This document shows positions 1-12,719 of a stretch of DNA of 64,000 bases, piece after piece (within the stretch, counting starts at the first letter, position 1; every line of letters begins with the position of its first letter). The notes beneath the pieces were generated by a model that saw nothing but the letters and a program-made list of their open reading frames with translations, did not search any database and was not told the origin of the DNA. Origin of the DNA: Riptortus pedestris (Eukaryota > Arthropoda > Insecta > Hemiptera > Alydidae); the NCBI GenBank assembly GCA_019009955.1, contig CM032232.1:138260001-138324000 (forward strand), given 5' to 3'. Both the position numbers and the translations under genes were made by a program.

Positions 1-526
1 TCTCGTGTAATAAATGTTTGTTGAAAACAATATTTGACATTTAACCTTATAATGAAGTGGTTCATGATATAACAGTTTATAATTAATATGAAACGAGTAG
101 GAGTGGGAGTTTACTAAAAGCAGAAAACTATAAAATTCGATTATTTGGTTTAATATTCATTATACGGAAAATACGTATAGAACAACATTGATAGATCATT
201 CAGTTTTCAAAGAATTTGGTTTTACATAATGTTTCGATCCGAGTTATATTAATGGAGATATTTCGATTTTTCGAAAATCCTCCCCTCAAATCCCCCCCTC
301 CCCCACTGGTCCGATTTCAGGCATTAACGAACTAGATCTTCTTTTTTCATAAAACGATTAAATATCTAGTTTCGTAACGATCAAAGGGGAGACAGACAGA
401 TGTAATTTTGAACGGACCTCTTTTCGTCATCTCCTGGGTAGGATCAAAGGTCATTCGAAGGCATTTTTCGAAAATCGCGTCATGATTACGACCTCAATAG
501 CAGATATCCGGGAAATCTGCTGAAAG
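1..526 (-). repeat. Family A (HINE-like) repeat, partial
   Basis: Copy in inverse orientation to the 54,109 reference. It carries the landmark blocks ...gatttcaggcattaacgaa..., ...catctcctgggtaggatc... and the terminal cctcaatagcagatatccgggaaatctgctg. The window edge or a truncation removes the hairpin end. Confidence 0.75.
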
Positions 527-1165
527 GTATTCAGTGGAATTTGAGCTAATTGTTTGTTTAATTTAATGTATATGTATAAATGCTATTTAATAATATGTAA
601 AAATTAATTGACCTAATATTAGTAATTTTTTTTTATTTATTAGAAATCAAAACTATTGGAGTTATTTTATTTTCACATTTAATGAAAATAAGTACATTCA
701 ATTATACTTAGGCAAAAGAAAAGCCTAATTGTATTTTTTCAAGACTAACTTATCCAAACAAAACTTTCAGGTTTAGGTTCTTATTAAAAGTCGATTGATC
801 GAATCTTCCCTTTTGGAGGTGTGTAAAGTCTTACTTCTTTGATTTGGAGTTTGCAGCACGCCAAAGAGGACCCAGTCTTTTACTTTGTTCCAACAGCCTA
901 ACTTTATGCTGATGATCCAAAAGGCCCATTAGTCTAATTGAACGCTACGTTCTGGAACGAAACAGTCTTTAGGCCTTTGAACACTGAACAGTAGTAGCCT
1001 GTTTCAACTTGTGTATTGGATAAGTGCTTTAAAGTTGTTTGAATCCTGGCCATTGTGGTAATTAAAAAAAAAATTCGTGCTTTTAAAACCGTTTAAGTCT
1101 TCAGGATGTTCAATTCAATCCATTATTTTAGCAGATTTCTCTTAAGGGAAATCAGCTATTGAGGT
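527..1165. other. Intergenic, nothing recognised
   Basis: AT-rich sequence with no convincing ORF or repeat that I can match within the window. Confidence 0.4.

Positions 1166-1220
<55 letters not shown>
1166..1220. repeat. (TA)n microsatellite
   Basis: Uninterrupted TA run directly abutting the CTAG terminus of a Helitron-like element. Confidence 0.95.
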
Positions 1221-1221
<1 letters not shown>

Positions 1222-1222
<1 letters not shown>

Positions 1223-2318
1223 TAGCTCAGATACCCGGCTTCGCCCGGGAATTCATTTGAGGCTGAATGGTGATGGTATTTTTTAGCAGGCTTTACATTG
1301 CACAATATTTTGACATTTACCCGTCCCAGTGTTTAGGGTTGATACCCGTCGTTGCCGTGGATTTGCTAATAATAGAATATTTGTTCGATAAGGCTTCACT
1401 GTCTTCGATATTTTTATATTTTCCGTCTCTAATACATGTAAATATGGTAAATTTTTATTTCAGGCCTCCCTTATAACCCCCCTCCCGTTCGAACCTAAAT
1501 ATTTTAATATAACTTATATTCATGGAAGAATTAATGCTAATTGACATACCGAATTTTGTTAAGTTCGGTTTAGCCGTTAGTGCCCAATAAAATTGTTGGC
1601 TCCCGCTAAAGTTTTAACGTTTAACTCATTTTTACTTAGGTATAAGACAAAAGTGTATATAACAAAAGTTACTCCAAATAACAAAATAAACAACTTTTGT
1701 TATGTTTATATTTGCGGAAAAACCAATAGGAAACGAAATATCGCTATTATTAATTTCAGGCTTCCCTTATACCCCCACTCCTGCCCGTCCATAGAAATGT
1801 TGGTATGGCTTATTATAATGAAGGCCTCACTGCTTATACACATACCGAGTTTTATTTAGTTCGGTTGATTTTTTTGTACCAAATAAAATTGTTGACTCCC
1901 GCTATAATTTTTAGCGTATAACTCATTTATATTTAGGTATACGACGAAAGTGTATATAACAAAAGTTACTCTAAATAATAAAATAAATAACTTTTGTCAT
2001 GTGCATATTTGACGAAAAACCAATAGGAAACGAAATATCGCAATTTTTAATTTCAGGCCTCCCTTATAACCCCCACTCCTGTTCGTCTCAGAGAATATTA
2101 GTATAGCCTAAAGTCTAAGTTGGGCTAGTAGTAATATATATATACAAAGTTTCATAAAATTCGGTTCAGCCGTTTATGCGTGAAAAGGTAACAAACAAAC
2201 AAACGAACAAACATACACGAAAGAAACAAAATGTAGATATGGTGTCTATGACATGTGAAACGAAAAGTTATCGTGAAATTTCGCGAAAAAAAATCAATGT
2301 ACAAACAGAGGTTACAAT

Positions 2319-2320
<2 letters not shown>
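1222..2320 (-). mobile_element. Helitron-like family B, copy 1
   Basis: On the minus strand the element ends with the stem-loop CCCGGGCGAAGCCGGG, eight bases, then CTAG (+ strand 1,222-1,225) followed by T, the pattern of a Helitron 3' end. The body holds two related units of about 296 bp (landmark aaataaacaacttttgt near 1,683 and its relative near 1,979). The other end contains ggttcagccgtttatgcgtg, a (CAAA)n run and ttatcgtgaaatttcgcg. The 5' terminus is not resolved because it merges into a TA tract. No helicase gene is present, so it is non-autonomous. Confidence 0.65.

Positions 2321-2369
<49 letters not shown>
2321..2369. repeat. (TA)n microsatellite between two family B copies
   Basis: TA run lying between the end of copy 1 and the CTAG of copy 2; the two copies are head to tail. 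Confidence 0.95.
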
Positions 2370-2370
<1 letters not shown>

Positions 2371-3463
2371 TAGCTCAGATACCCGGCTTCGCCCGGGAAT
2401 TCATTTGAGGCTGAATGGTGATGGTAATTTTTAGCAGGCTTTACATTGCTCATTATTTTGACATTTACCCATCCCAGTGTTTAGGATTGATACCCGTCGT
2501 TTCCGGTGATTTGCTAATAATAGAATTATTTGTTCGATCATTCTTCTCAGTCTTCGATATTTTTATATTTCCCGTCTCTTATACATGTAAATATGGTGAA
2601 TTTTTATTTCAGGCCTCCCTTATAACCCCCCTCCCGTTCGAACCTAAAAATTTTAATATAACTTATTATCATGGAAGAATTAATGCTAATTAACATACCG
2701 AGTTTTGTTAAGTTCCGTTCAGCCGTTAGTGCCCGCTAAAGTTTTAACGTATAACTCATTTATACTTAGGTATACGGCAAAAGTGTATATAAGAAAAGTT
2801 ACTCCAAATAACCAAATAAACAACTTTTGTTATGTTTATATTTGCGGAAAAACCAATAGGAAACGAAATATCGCTATTTTTAATTTCAGGCATCCCTTAT
2901 AACCCCCACTCCTGCCCGTCCATAGAAATGTTGGTATGGCTTATTATAATGAAGGCCTCACCGTTAATACACATACCGAGTTTTATTTAGTTCGGTTGAG
3001 TCTTTTTTGGCAAATAATATTGTTGACTCCCGCTATAATTTTTAGCGTATAACACATTTAAACTTCGGTATACGACAAAAGTTTATATAACAAAAGTTAC
3101 TCTAAATAACAAAATAAACAACTTTTGTTATGTGCATATTTGCCGAAAATCCAATAGAAAACGAAATATCGCTATTTTTAATTTCAGGCTTCCCTTATAA
3201 CCCCCACTCCTGTTCGTCTCAAAGAAAATTAATATAGCCTAAAGTCTAAGTTGGGTTAGTAGTAATATACATACCAAGTTTCATAAAATTCGGTTCAGCC
3301 GTTTATGCGTGAAAAGGTAACAAACAAACAAACAAACAAACAAACAAACAAACAAACATACACGAAAGAAACAAATTGCAGTTATGGTGTCTATGACATG
3401 TGAAACGAAAAGTTATCGTGAAATTTCGCGAAAAAAATCAATGTACAGACAGAGGTTACAATT
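2370..3463 (-). mobile_element. Helitron-like family B, copy 2
   Basis: Nearly collinear with copy 1: CTAG at 2,370-2,373, same hairpin, two internal units of about 296 bp, a longer (CAAA)n run near 3,320-3,357, and the same far end. Followed by a short TA tract. Confidence 0.65.
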
Positions 3464-3479
3464 TTATATATATATATAT

Positions 3480-4110
3480 ATATGATTTTATTTTTGGAAA
3501 ACTAAGTATCAAGTTTGTTAACGGCTGAAATCGGACCATGGGAAGGGGGGGGGTTAGAGGAGAAGAATTTCGAAAATTCAAAATACCTCCGTTATTATGA
3601 GTCGGATGGAATAATTGTATATAACCAATTTTATTGTAAATTAACTAACCGTTAAATGTTATTATATTCATATATTCGCTATATTTAATACTAAAGGATA
3701 TATTAAAGTTTTTAGCTTTGAGTTTTCGGTAAACCCTCACTTCTACTCATGTCATAGTAACAATAAGCTGTTATATCATGGATCCACTTTATTCTGAACC
3801 TAAATACAAAATATTGTTTACAAGAGATCTTTGATATTCGAGAGACATGCTAATTCGTTGAGTGGTGACGTCATAAATTATGATTTTTTGTTCTTGTCTC
3901 GAAAATGTTTATTTGATCTATACCATACTCGATATTTCACCGTTTCATGTAACCCTTTAGTTCATGGCCGTTAATGGTCGAAATCGGGATAGTAATATGG
4001 GGTTTAGTAGGGGAGGAGATTCGAAAATACAAATCAAGGAAAGGAATCAAAATTCCTTTACAATGAGTTGGATGTGAAAATATTGATGAATAAAAAATTC
4101 GTGATATATC
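3480..4110 (+). repeat. Family A repeat pieces, degraded
   Basis: Shows the blocks aacggctgaaatcggacca, a G-rich run, and cctccgttattatg, then a second degraded start near 3,890-4,060. Neither terminus is intact. Confidence 0.6.
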
Positions 4111-4119
4111 ATTTTCTAT

Positions 4120-4262
4120 TTGTTTTTAGACAAACGTGCACATAATAAAAGTTGTTTTTTTTGTGCTATTAAAAGTAGCTTTTGTTTTAAACATAATATT
4201 ATTAAATTTAATATCCTAATCGCTTGAAATATCATGCAGTAGAACGTCTGTCGTGCCCGCTA
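4120..4262 (+). mobile_element. Helitron-like fragment, 3' end
   Basis: Inverse of the left end of the 36,343 element: ...cttgaaatatcatgcagtagaac...gcccgctag followed by T. Truncated internally. Confidence 0.5.
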
Positions 4263-4267
4263 GTATG

Positions 4268-4269
<2 letters not shown>

Positions 4270-4331
<62 letters not shown>
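4270..4331. repeat. (TA)n microsatellite
   Basis: TA run between two Helitron-like termini facing each other across it. Confidence 0.95.
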
Positions 4332-4332
<1 letters not shown>

Positions 4333-5325
4333 TAGCTCAAATACCCGGATTCGGGAATTCATTTGAGGGTTGAGGGTGATGGTATATTTTTGGCAAGGCT
4401 TTACTTTGCACAATTTTTTTCCATTTAGCCGTTCGTGTGTATAGGGTTAATACCCGTTGTTAGCATTTGTTAATAATAAAATTATTTTTTTATGTAAGAC
4501 TTTACTGTCCTGCATATTTTCATATGTCCCGTCTCCTGTGCATTATGCATAGATTTGAATTATTAAGGAGAAAATATTGACATACATTTGAATTAATTTT
4601 TTTCAGGTGAGGTACCTGGTAGTTCATATTGAAAAGAAGTGTTGAGCAAATTTCTCTAAATAACAAAATAAACAACTTTTTTTACGTGCATATTTGCCAA
4701 AACCCCAATAGGAAATCATTATTATTAATTTCAGGCCTCCCTTATAACCCCCACTCCTGCCCGTCCCTAGAAATGTTAGTATGGCTTATTATAAGGAAGG
4801 CGTTAGTGCTAATAAACATACTGAGTGTTTTATTTAGTTCGGTTGATTCTTTTGTGCCAAATAAAATTGTTGTCTCCCGCTATAATTTTTAGCGTATAAC
4901 GCCTTTATACTTCGGTATACGATGATAGTGTATATAAAAAAAACTTTCTCTAAATAACAAAATAAACAACTTTTGTTATGTGCATATTTGCCGAAAATGC
5001 AATAGGAAACGAAATATCACTATTATTAATTTCAGGTCTTCCTTATAACCCCCACTCCTGCCCGTCTCTAGAAATGTTAGTATAGCTTATTATAAGGAAG
5101 GCGTTAGTACTAATTTACATACCGAGTTTGGTTTAATTCGGTTGAGTCTTTAGTGCCAAATAAAATTGTCGACTCCCGCTATAGTTTATAGCATATAACT
5201 CATTTATGCTTCCGTATACGGCAATAGTGCATATAACAAAAGTTACTCTAAATTACAAAATAAACAACTTTTGTTATGTGCATATTTGCTGAAAAAGCAA
5301 TAGGAAACGAAATATCGCTATTCAG
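4332..5325 (-). mobile_element. Helitron-like family B, copy 3, truncated
   Basis: CTAG at 4,332-4,335 but the hairpin has lost bases (cccggattcgggaattc). It holds three successive units of about 296 bp (landmarks near 4,660, 4,956 and 5,255) and stops abruptly near 5,325, lacking the far end of copies 1 and 2. Confidence 0.6.
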
Positions 5326-5670
5326 GTCTGAACCAGTAAACACTTCATTCATAACCAACACAATGTATTGTATCGAATTTCTTGCAGTTCTGCTTGGAGG
5401 GATCATATAACAACAATATTATTGAAGGCAAAGCTCAATAAACCAATTAATCATTTACGACAACCAGGTCACTCATGTTCGAGGGTCACACATCATTTTT
5501 TCGTGGAGTTTAAAACATGCGCATTGTCAAATACGTCTTTCAGGGATCTAATAATTGTATTACAATTGCTAGCCGTGTCACCCATCATTAAAGGATATGT
5601 TCCCGTAGAAATATGAAGATTGGATTAACCTATGCAAAAAAAAAAATTCTAAATTCTATTGATATATGTT
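5326..5670. other. Unrecognised sequence
   Basis: Between a truncated family B copy and a possible LTR. An 82-codon frame at 5,368-5,616 shows no family features and I do not support it as a gene. Confidence 0.35.
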
Positions 5671-5950
5671 TGTAGCGGCATCATTCGTTGCCATGGGAAC
5701 GTGGTTGGCGTTGCCATGGCAACGGAGTCAGCCAGCTGGGGAAGAACAGAAGGTTAAAGAGAAGTTAGTTTTTTCTCCTGCCTATCACTGAGTCTACATA
5801 TGTAGCTCCTTCTTATTATAATCTGCAAATATGTGTATATTACAATCCAAATATAATAGTGTTGTGTTTAGTGTTCATTCTCATTTATTTAACGTAAGAA
5901 CGTTAAATGTTCATAGAGCACGAATAAAGATTTGGCCCCCGGAACTCAAA
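5671..5950 (+). mobile_element. Possible LTR remnant with X-box motifs
   Basis: Begins TGTAGCGG and ends with a polyadenylation-like AATAAAG followed by ATTTGGCCCCCGGAAC, which resembles an LTR end plus a primer-binding site. No second LTR or coding region follows, so this is a tentative call. Confidence 0.3.
5687..5723. promoter_or_regulatory. Two RFX-type X-box palindromes
   Basis: GTTGCCATGGGAAC (5,687-5,700) and the perfect palindrome GTTGCCATGGCAAC (5,710-5,723), both matching the RFX consensus GTNRCC-N0-3-RGYAAC. Whether they act here is unknown. Confidence 0.4.
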
Positions 5951-6369
5951 ACTTATAAATTGGTAAAAATGAATAACATTTTAGGATTGCAATCATTATT
6001 TTAAACGCTATTTAGTATTTACGTTTTCTCTATTGAATATGACTTTGGACGTTGAAGTAAACCCCAACCTTGTGTAGACCTTTCTGAATAAAATGTTCTT
6101 TTAGCATATTTCTTTTGAGTTTGTACTCATGACTCGCTTATGGAATAATTTCCTCAAACCCCTAAAGGTCTGTTACAATCCCATTTCGAGGTACTATGAC
6201 TCAACCCTTTATTACTGAACTGTATTTAGGTAATTTGGAAGGGCACAAGTCGCTAGAAAGATAGTCATGGATATATTGATTAATTAAACGCAAAATGATG
6301 ATAGTAAAGTTCTTCTGACGGATAAGAAAGTGCCTTTGTAACTTAAATATACAGTTAGGAATGTCTTTC

Positions 6370-7206
6370 TCAGGTTAAGTAGGGGGTATTCGGGATCTTG
6401 TTGGACTGCATTTACGAGTTTGCATTCGCTGCCCTCCGCTTCCTCTTCTCCATCGTTGCATCTTTATCATAGACCGCAGCCTAACACCTCACAGATCTGG
6501 TGGGTCTCAACCTGAGACAAAGTGCCAGCAATTGGCGAAGGAGCTCCTGTACTTCATCAGGCCGGCTTTAGATAATAGACTGCCTTGGTCTGGCTTCAAG
6601 CGTCCTCGGATGTCTTACCTCAAAGTCACATCCATATAGATATAATTTTACTCGGCTGGCATTGTAGACCTTTAGCTGCCCCGAGGGCTCAAAGGATTCA
6701 CGATCAGAGTCTTTACGTAGTGAGTGATCAACTCGACGTGCAACCCCCGTTAACCAAGAAGGACCTGGAATGTGTTATCTCCTATAGACTGACGGACATC
6801 ATTAAATACCCGAGGGACGGGTAGTCGTCTTATCACCAAAGGTCTATATGCTACTCGACGGCATCTAGAAGAGTCGATGTCCTTCGTCAAGCTGATTTGC
6901 TCACTAGACTCCCGCCATTCCACTACCGCCGCGACACCAGCCCGCTCTGGTAGTGAGAGATGAACTCGACGTACAACCCCCGTTAACCAAGAACGACCTA
7001 GAATGTGTTATCTTTAGTAGACTGACGAACATCATTAAATACCAGAAGGACGGGCAGTCCTCATATCACTAAAGGTCTATATGCTAGTCGACGGCATCTA
7101 GAAGAGTCAATGTCCTTCGTCAGGCTGGTTTACTCACTAGACTCCCGCCATTCCACTACCGCCGCGATACCAGCCCGCTCTGGTAGTGAACCGTTGAACT
7201 AACTCT
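6370..7206. repeat. Dispersed repeat with 233-bp tandem duplication
   Basis: Two adjacent copies (6,717-6,949 and 6,950-7,182) are about 90% alike by eye, and the start of a third unit follows. Part of the unit (ccgttaaccaagaaggacct) occurs inverted near 42,530, so it is dispersed. The GC content is higher than the surroundings. No intact reading frame; family unknown. Confidence 0.6.
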
Positions 7207-7246
7207 GCGGTCACCCATTCAAGTACTGACCATGCTCGATGTCGCT
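7207..7246 (-). pseudogene. 5S rRNA-derived fragment
   Basis: Forty bases starting GCGGTCACCCATTCAAGTAC match the reverse complement of the conserved middle of eukaryotic 5S rRNA (about 34 of 40 positions by eye), including the box C region GGGTGACCGC. The rest of a 5S gene is absent, so it is a fragment or part of a 5S-derived SINE. Confidence 0.55.
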
Positions 7247-7499
7247 ACACTTACTTGTTATTTAAAGTCGGCCGATCTACCACGAATCTAAGGACGCCCT
7301 CTCCAAATAGACGAACAACATTGTTCTCTTGGACAAGCATTTATGTGTTCCATTTAGTTTAAGAAATTTTGGATCTTCACCATTAAGAGTACCTAATAGC
7401 AGATAACCCTTCAGCTATTAAACTTGTACCCATGACGTGGTTACAGAAAACTAGGTCCTTTCAATATGTATATAGTTGCCTGTAAACTCTGTAGCAGTC

Positions 7500-7835
7500 G
7501 CAAATTTCGCAGAATTACCAAACTCAATATTTAATTTTTATGTTTTTTTGTAAAACTAAAGATCAAGTTCATTAACGGCTGAAATCTAACCAAATCTTGT
7601 TAAACTGTTGGGGTTTCACTATAGTTTTTCTATGCATATTTTTGTAACTCAATCATTAAGTGAGTTATTTGTACTTTCTTATTTTCTACCCCCACCCCTT
7701 CTAAAAATCTTTTTTTTTTTTTAACATATAAATAGAGAATATGTGGTGAGATGTGATAACAAGCTTGGTATATCGTCACATAGGAAATGTGCTAAGTTTA
7801 CGTAGCCCCTGCGTGACGGACTTTATTTAACTCCA
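7500..7835 (+). repeat. Family A repeat, degraded, hairpin end intact
   Basis: Contains attaacggctgaaatc and ends gctaagtttacgtagcccct-gcgtgacggacttt, the 3' stem-loop end of the family. Confidence 0.65.
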
Positions 7836-8376
7836 TGCTAATATCCAATAGGCCCACTTCCAAAACGAAACGTTAACCAGTTTTACACGAAAAGATAATT
7901 GGTTTAACGAGAGAAGTACCACAGCTATAAACCAAAAGGAAGTGGGCAATAAATATTTTATTTTCGTAAGAAAGGGGAATACTAAATCATATATTGAGTG
8001 CGGTTTTCACGAGCATCACATTACAGGGAGCGCCATTTTTGAAGACAGCCCACAATGAGCGGGTGTAATACCCCTTTAAACCGAGGCCGTTTTCATTGTT
8101 TTTCCCCACCGAAGTAAAACTAAAATAAATTCTGAAGGGCTAATAAAACTGAAGGACGGCCGCGGGATATAAGTGGTTTTACAAGGGCCGGCTGTATTAG
8201 ATCACGGCTGAAGGGACAACTGTTCGGACGCTTTTCATCTAATAAATATTAATATAAAGCCGAATTGTTGCTCCGTAGTTGGGAGAGGTTGTAAACTATA
8301 AACCTCTCTGGCGGTAACGCTGACGTCACTATGTAACAGGGCCTGTTGGCTCCTTTATCCGTGGGGTGAGCTCGTA

Positions 8377-8377
<1 letters not shown>
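7836..8377. other. Unrecognised, moderately GC-rich
   Basis: More GC-rich than its surroundings with several short inverted stretches. No gene or repeat I can name. Confidence 0.3.
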
Positions 8378-9003
<626 letters not shown>

Positions 9004-10390
9004 AGAGGATCATATAGGGGGCGTCGTTTGTTTATTTGATTATTTATTTATTTTTCTCCTCCCATTTTTTAATGAATTCATTGAGTGCCCGGAGACTAGC
9101 TTCATCTTTAACGAGCTCTTCTATGCCTGGGTTTAATTATAGGAGTCCCTAAACATCCTACTTCTCTGCAGTTCTGCAGTTTCACTCAAGTTGCCGCAAG
9201 CGCAGTGTGGAGATTCTCTCCTCTTGAACCTGTGGAGGTAATGGTTGAAATCACCGTGTCCTGAGAGAAACTGTGTGAGGAGGTATCCTGGGCTCACCCA
9301 TGCTCTATCAAGCCTTGCCTTGATTGTTAGAAAGAGTTTTTTGGTGTGGGCTCTTTTTTTTTGACTCCTGCCATCTTTTCTCCCATTCCCTTATGGCTAG
9401 TTCTTGGAGGGGTTCTTTTAATTCTTTTTTAAGCTCATTGAGACCACTGATACTGTTCTGAATCTCCTGAACTAGCGTTCGGAGTGCCTCCGTAGCAAAA
9501 GTCGGCAGTTCCCATCCTTTTAGAGCTATCCACATAACCACGTTGGCCGTAAATAGAAGATCGATGGGTGGAGTTCCTGCTATTACGTTGAGTGGATCAT
9601 TTGAGCTTTCGGGGTTCTCAAGTTTAAAGTCCTTTGTAACCTCAAGAGGGCAGCCATGTGTCCTTTTTTTCGCAAGCACGCCCCTAGGAGCTCCATAATT
9701 GATCACAGCCAATGCGCATGCGTTATATGTGTATATATATCTGCTGTGGTACATGGTATGTGATTCCCCACGTCTTTCTAGTAAGTGTGGCATGTGTTTA
9801 TGACGTCGTTCATAGTCATTCCTGACCCCAGAGCCAGCCACTCCCAAGTAAAGCACGGCATCTTTAAAGATTAATTGGGATCCACCGACTGATACCCTAG
9901 GAGGATGTGCCCTGTCGAATTTACCTCTCATGATTAGCGCTGCGGTCTTTTCCAGTGACAATTTCATTTTGACATTGCTACACAAACTCTCTACCACTTC
10001 GACAGCTCTTGTTGTTTCAGACTGAACTAGCCTCTTTGGGTAAGCCCTGAACACGACCACTAGGTCGTCAACGCAGGCAATCGCACTTATATCTTCCTCT
10101 TCTAGCTTCCTGAGCAAGCCGTCTATGAGCAAAGTCCACATTGTTGATCCCAAGATTGAGGGCATCCTATAGTTACCTTGTGCGGATGGCTCTGTAACAC
10201 TCAGTGTGATGTGGCGTGCATGCTTGTCATCCAGGAAACTACTGAGCAGAACAAATAGGTTACTTGGGGGTCTAACTTTTGTAGAGCTGCTAGCACTGCT
10301 GGCCACCAGGCATTGTCCTATGCTCCAGCCACATCCATGTTTGGATTACATATCGACTTGAGCAAGACCGTAGCAACTATTAATAGTGCC
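9004..10390 (-). pseudogene. R1-like non-LTR retrotransposon, 3' part, broken
   Basis: Reverse-transcriptase landmarks on the minus strand: MDVAGA-stop-DNAWWP (palm motif A, near 10,300-10,345), MPSILGSTMWTLL (fingers/palm, near 10,140), ACVDDLVVVF (catalytic YADD degraded to CVDD, near 10,065), then a C-terminal zinc-finger region LTQFLSGHGDF...CACG near 9,190-9,270. The longest open stretch, 9,308-10,306, is in one frame; at least one stop and frameshifts break it. The 5' half is missing. The LINE 3' end abuts the (CT)n tract. The style of the C-terminus is that of the R1 clade. Confidence 0.85.
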
Positions 10391-11030
10391 ATAGATGGGA
10401 TACAAAATTAAATGTGGAATTATGTAACGAATGAATTTATTTAGATTAGTTTGCTTTTATATTTTTTTATTTTTATTTTCAGTAAATTATTTTAATTATT
10501 ATGCAGCTTTGGCACTCAGGATGTAAATAATAATTGTATTTTTTTTTTGCCGTGCATTGTAAATCCTCTTTTAGTCTTAAATGTACATCAGGTCATTAAA
10601 TGAATCAAATAAAATCCCTCTCTCCTTTTCTCTCTCTTTCTCTCCCACTCTGTTTCTCACTAACATCCTGCCCCTCTCTAGGAATCTCATTTCATCTCCA
10701 CTACTCCAGTTCCTATACACTCCAACACTAGGCTAGTCAAAGGGTTACCTTATACACACCTCATTACTCGCTACTTGTGGTTAGGTTGCTCTATTTGCTG
10801 CTTCTACAACTAAAAGTAGAATCAACCCTCATTCCAACAATGTATGTACGCTTCACCTCTTTTAATATATACACTGCACGGCTACAAGCAAACTAATAAA
10901 AGAAAAACCAAGTAGCTTATTCGATCTGAACTCCCTTTGTGAACTGCTAAGGGAGACAGAAGTTTCTTCTTTCTGAGATAAAGTTGTCAAAAAAATCCCT
11001 CCTTGGGGATTAAAAATGAAATTATAAATT
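10391..11030. other. Unrecognised AT-rich spacer
   Basis: No convincing gene; a short CT-rich patch at about 10,615-10,655. Confidence 0.35.
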
Positions 11031-11031
11031 A

Positions 11032-11984
11032 CTAGCTCAGACACCCGGCTTCGCTCGGGAATTCATTTGAGGCTGAACAGTGATGGTATACTTATGGCAA
11101 GGCTTTACTTTGCACAATATGTTGACATTTATCCGTCCCAGTGTTTAGGGTTAACACCCGTCGTTTCTGTGGATTTGTTAATAATAAAATTATTTTTTTA
11201 TGTAAGACTTCACTGTCCTGCATATTGTCATATTTCCCGTTTCCTGTGCATTATGCATATATTTGAATTATTAATGAGAAAATATTGACATACATTTGAA
11301 TCAATTTTTTCATTTGAGGTACCTGGTTGTTCATATTGAAAAGAAATGTTGAGCAAATTTCTCTAAATAACAAAATAAACAACTTTTGTTATGTTCATAT
11401 TTGCGGAAACCCCAATAAGACATCACTATTTTTAATTTCAGGCCTCCCTTATAACCCGCACTTCTGCCCGTCCCTAGAAATAGTATGGCTTATTATAAGG
11501 AAGGCGTTAGTGCTAATTCACATACCGAGTTTGGTTTAGTTCCGTTGAGTCTTTTGTGCCAAATAAAATTGTGGACTACCGCTATAGTTTTTAGCGTATA
11601 ACTCATTTATACTTCCGTATACGGCAAAAGTGTATATGACAAAAGTTACTCTAAATTACAAAATAAACAACTTTGGTTATGGGCATATTTGATGGAAAAT
11701 CAATAGGAAACGAAATATAGCTATTTTTAATTTTAGGCCTCCCTTATAACCCCCACTCCTGTTTGTCTTAGAGAACATTAATATAGCCTAAAATCTAAGT
11801 TGGGGCAGTAGTAATATACATACCAAGTTTCATAAAATTCGGTTCAGCCGTTTATGCGTGAAAAGGTAACAAACAAACAAACATACACGAAAAAAACAAA
11901 ATGCAGTTATGGTGTCTATGACATGTGAAACGAAAAGTTATCGTGAAATTTCGCGAAAAAAATCAATGTACAGACAGAGGTTAC

Positions 11985-11987
<3 letters not shown>
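11032..11987 (-). mobile_element. Helitron-like family B, copy 4
   Basis: CTAG at 11,032-11,035, hairpin acccggcttcgctcggg (one mismatch), two internal units about 290 bp apart, and the complete far end (ggttcagccgtttatgcgtg, ttatcgtgaaatttcgcg). It runs into a TA tract. Confidence 0.65.

Positions 11988-12063
<76 letters not shown>
11988..12063. repeat. (TA)n(GA)n microsatellite
   Basis: Compound tract at the end of family B copy 4. Confidence 0.95.
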
Positions 12064-12064
<1 letters not shown>

Positions 12065-12452
12065 AATATAAAGAAAGACATAAACCCCAAAATTACAATT
12101 ACAAGAAAAGAGTTCCTCTGTCATATAAATGTCTTGTAAATAAAAAAATATTATAAAAAATGTTTCTGCGCCAATTAAGCAGATGAAAAAGTGCAAGAAG
12201 GTTGGGTGAACTTGAATCGTTAAGGGAAACGGATTCCCGTAGAGGAGGAGAGAAGGCCCTCCTTCAATACAGCCCTCTTTGCAATACAACCATACACACA
12301 GAATCGGGAGGCGCCGGCAATAACCATTGGGGCTTCTGGAGTTGATTCATGCTCAAGCAACAGCATCTACTGGAATGAGCAACAGTCCCTGAGATCAACA
12401 GGGAGATCGGAGCCACTGTGCCTATACCTCAAAACTGACACCAAATTCAAAC
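12064..12452. other. Unrecognised spacer
   Basis: No gene or repeat recognised. Confidence 0.3.
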
Positions 12453-12714
<262 letters not shown>

Positions 12715-12719
12715 TTAGT

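Noticed and set aside
9308..10306. 332-codon single-exon host gene
   Set aside because: It carries reverse-transcriptase motifs, a degraded YADD box and flanking broken RT sequence: a LINE relic.
11909..12289. Frames rich in Tyr-Ile repeats
   Set aside because: They arise from (TA)n tracts, as do those near 4.3, 13.4, 17.5, 59.8 and 63.5 kb.
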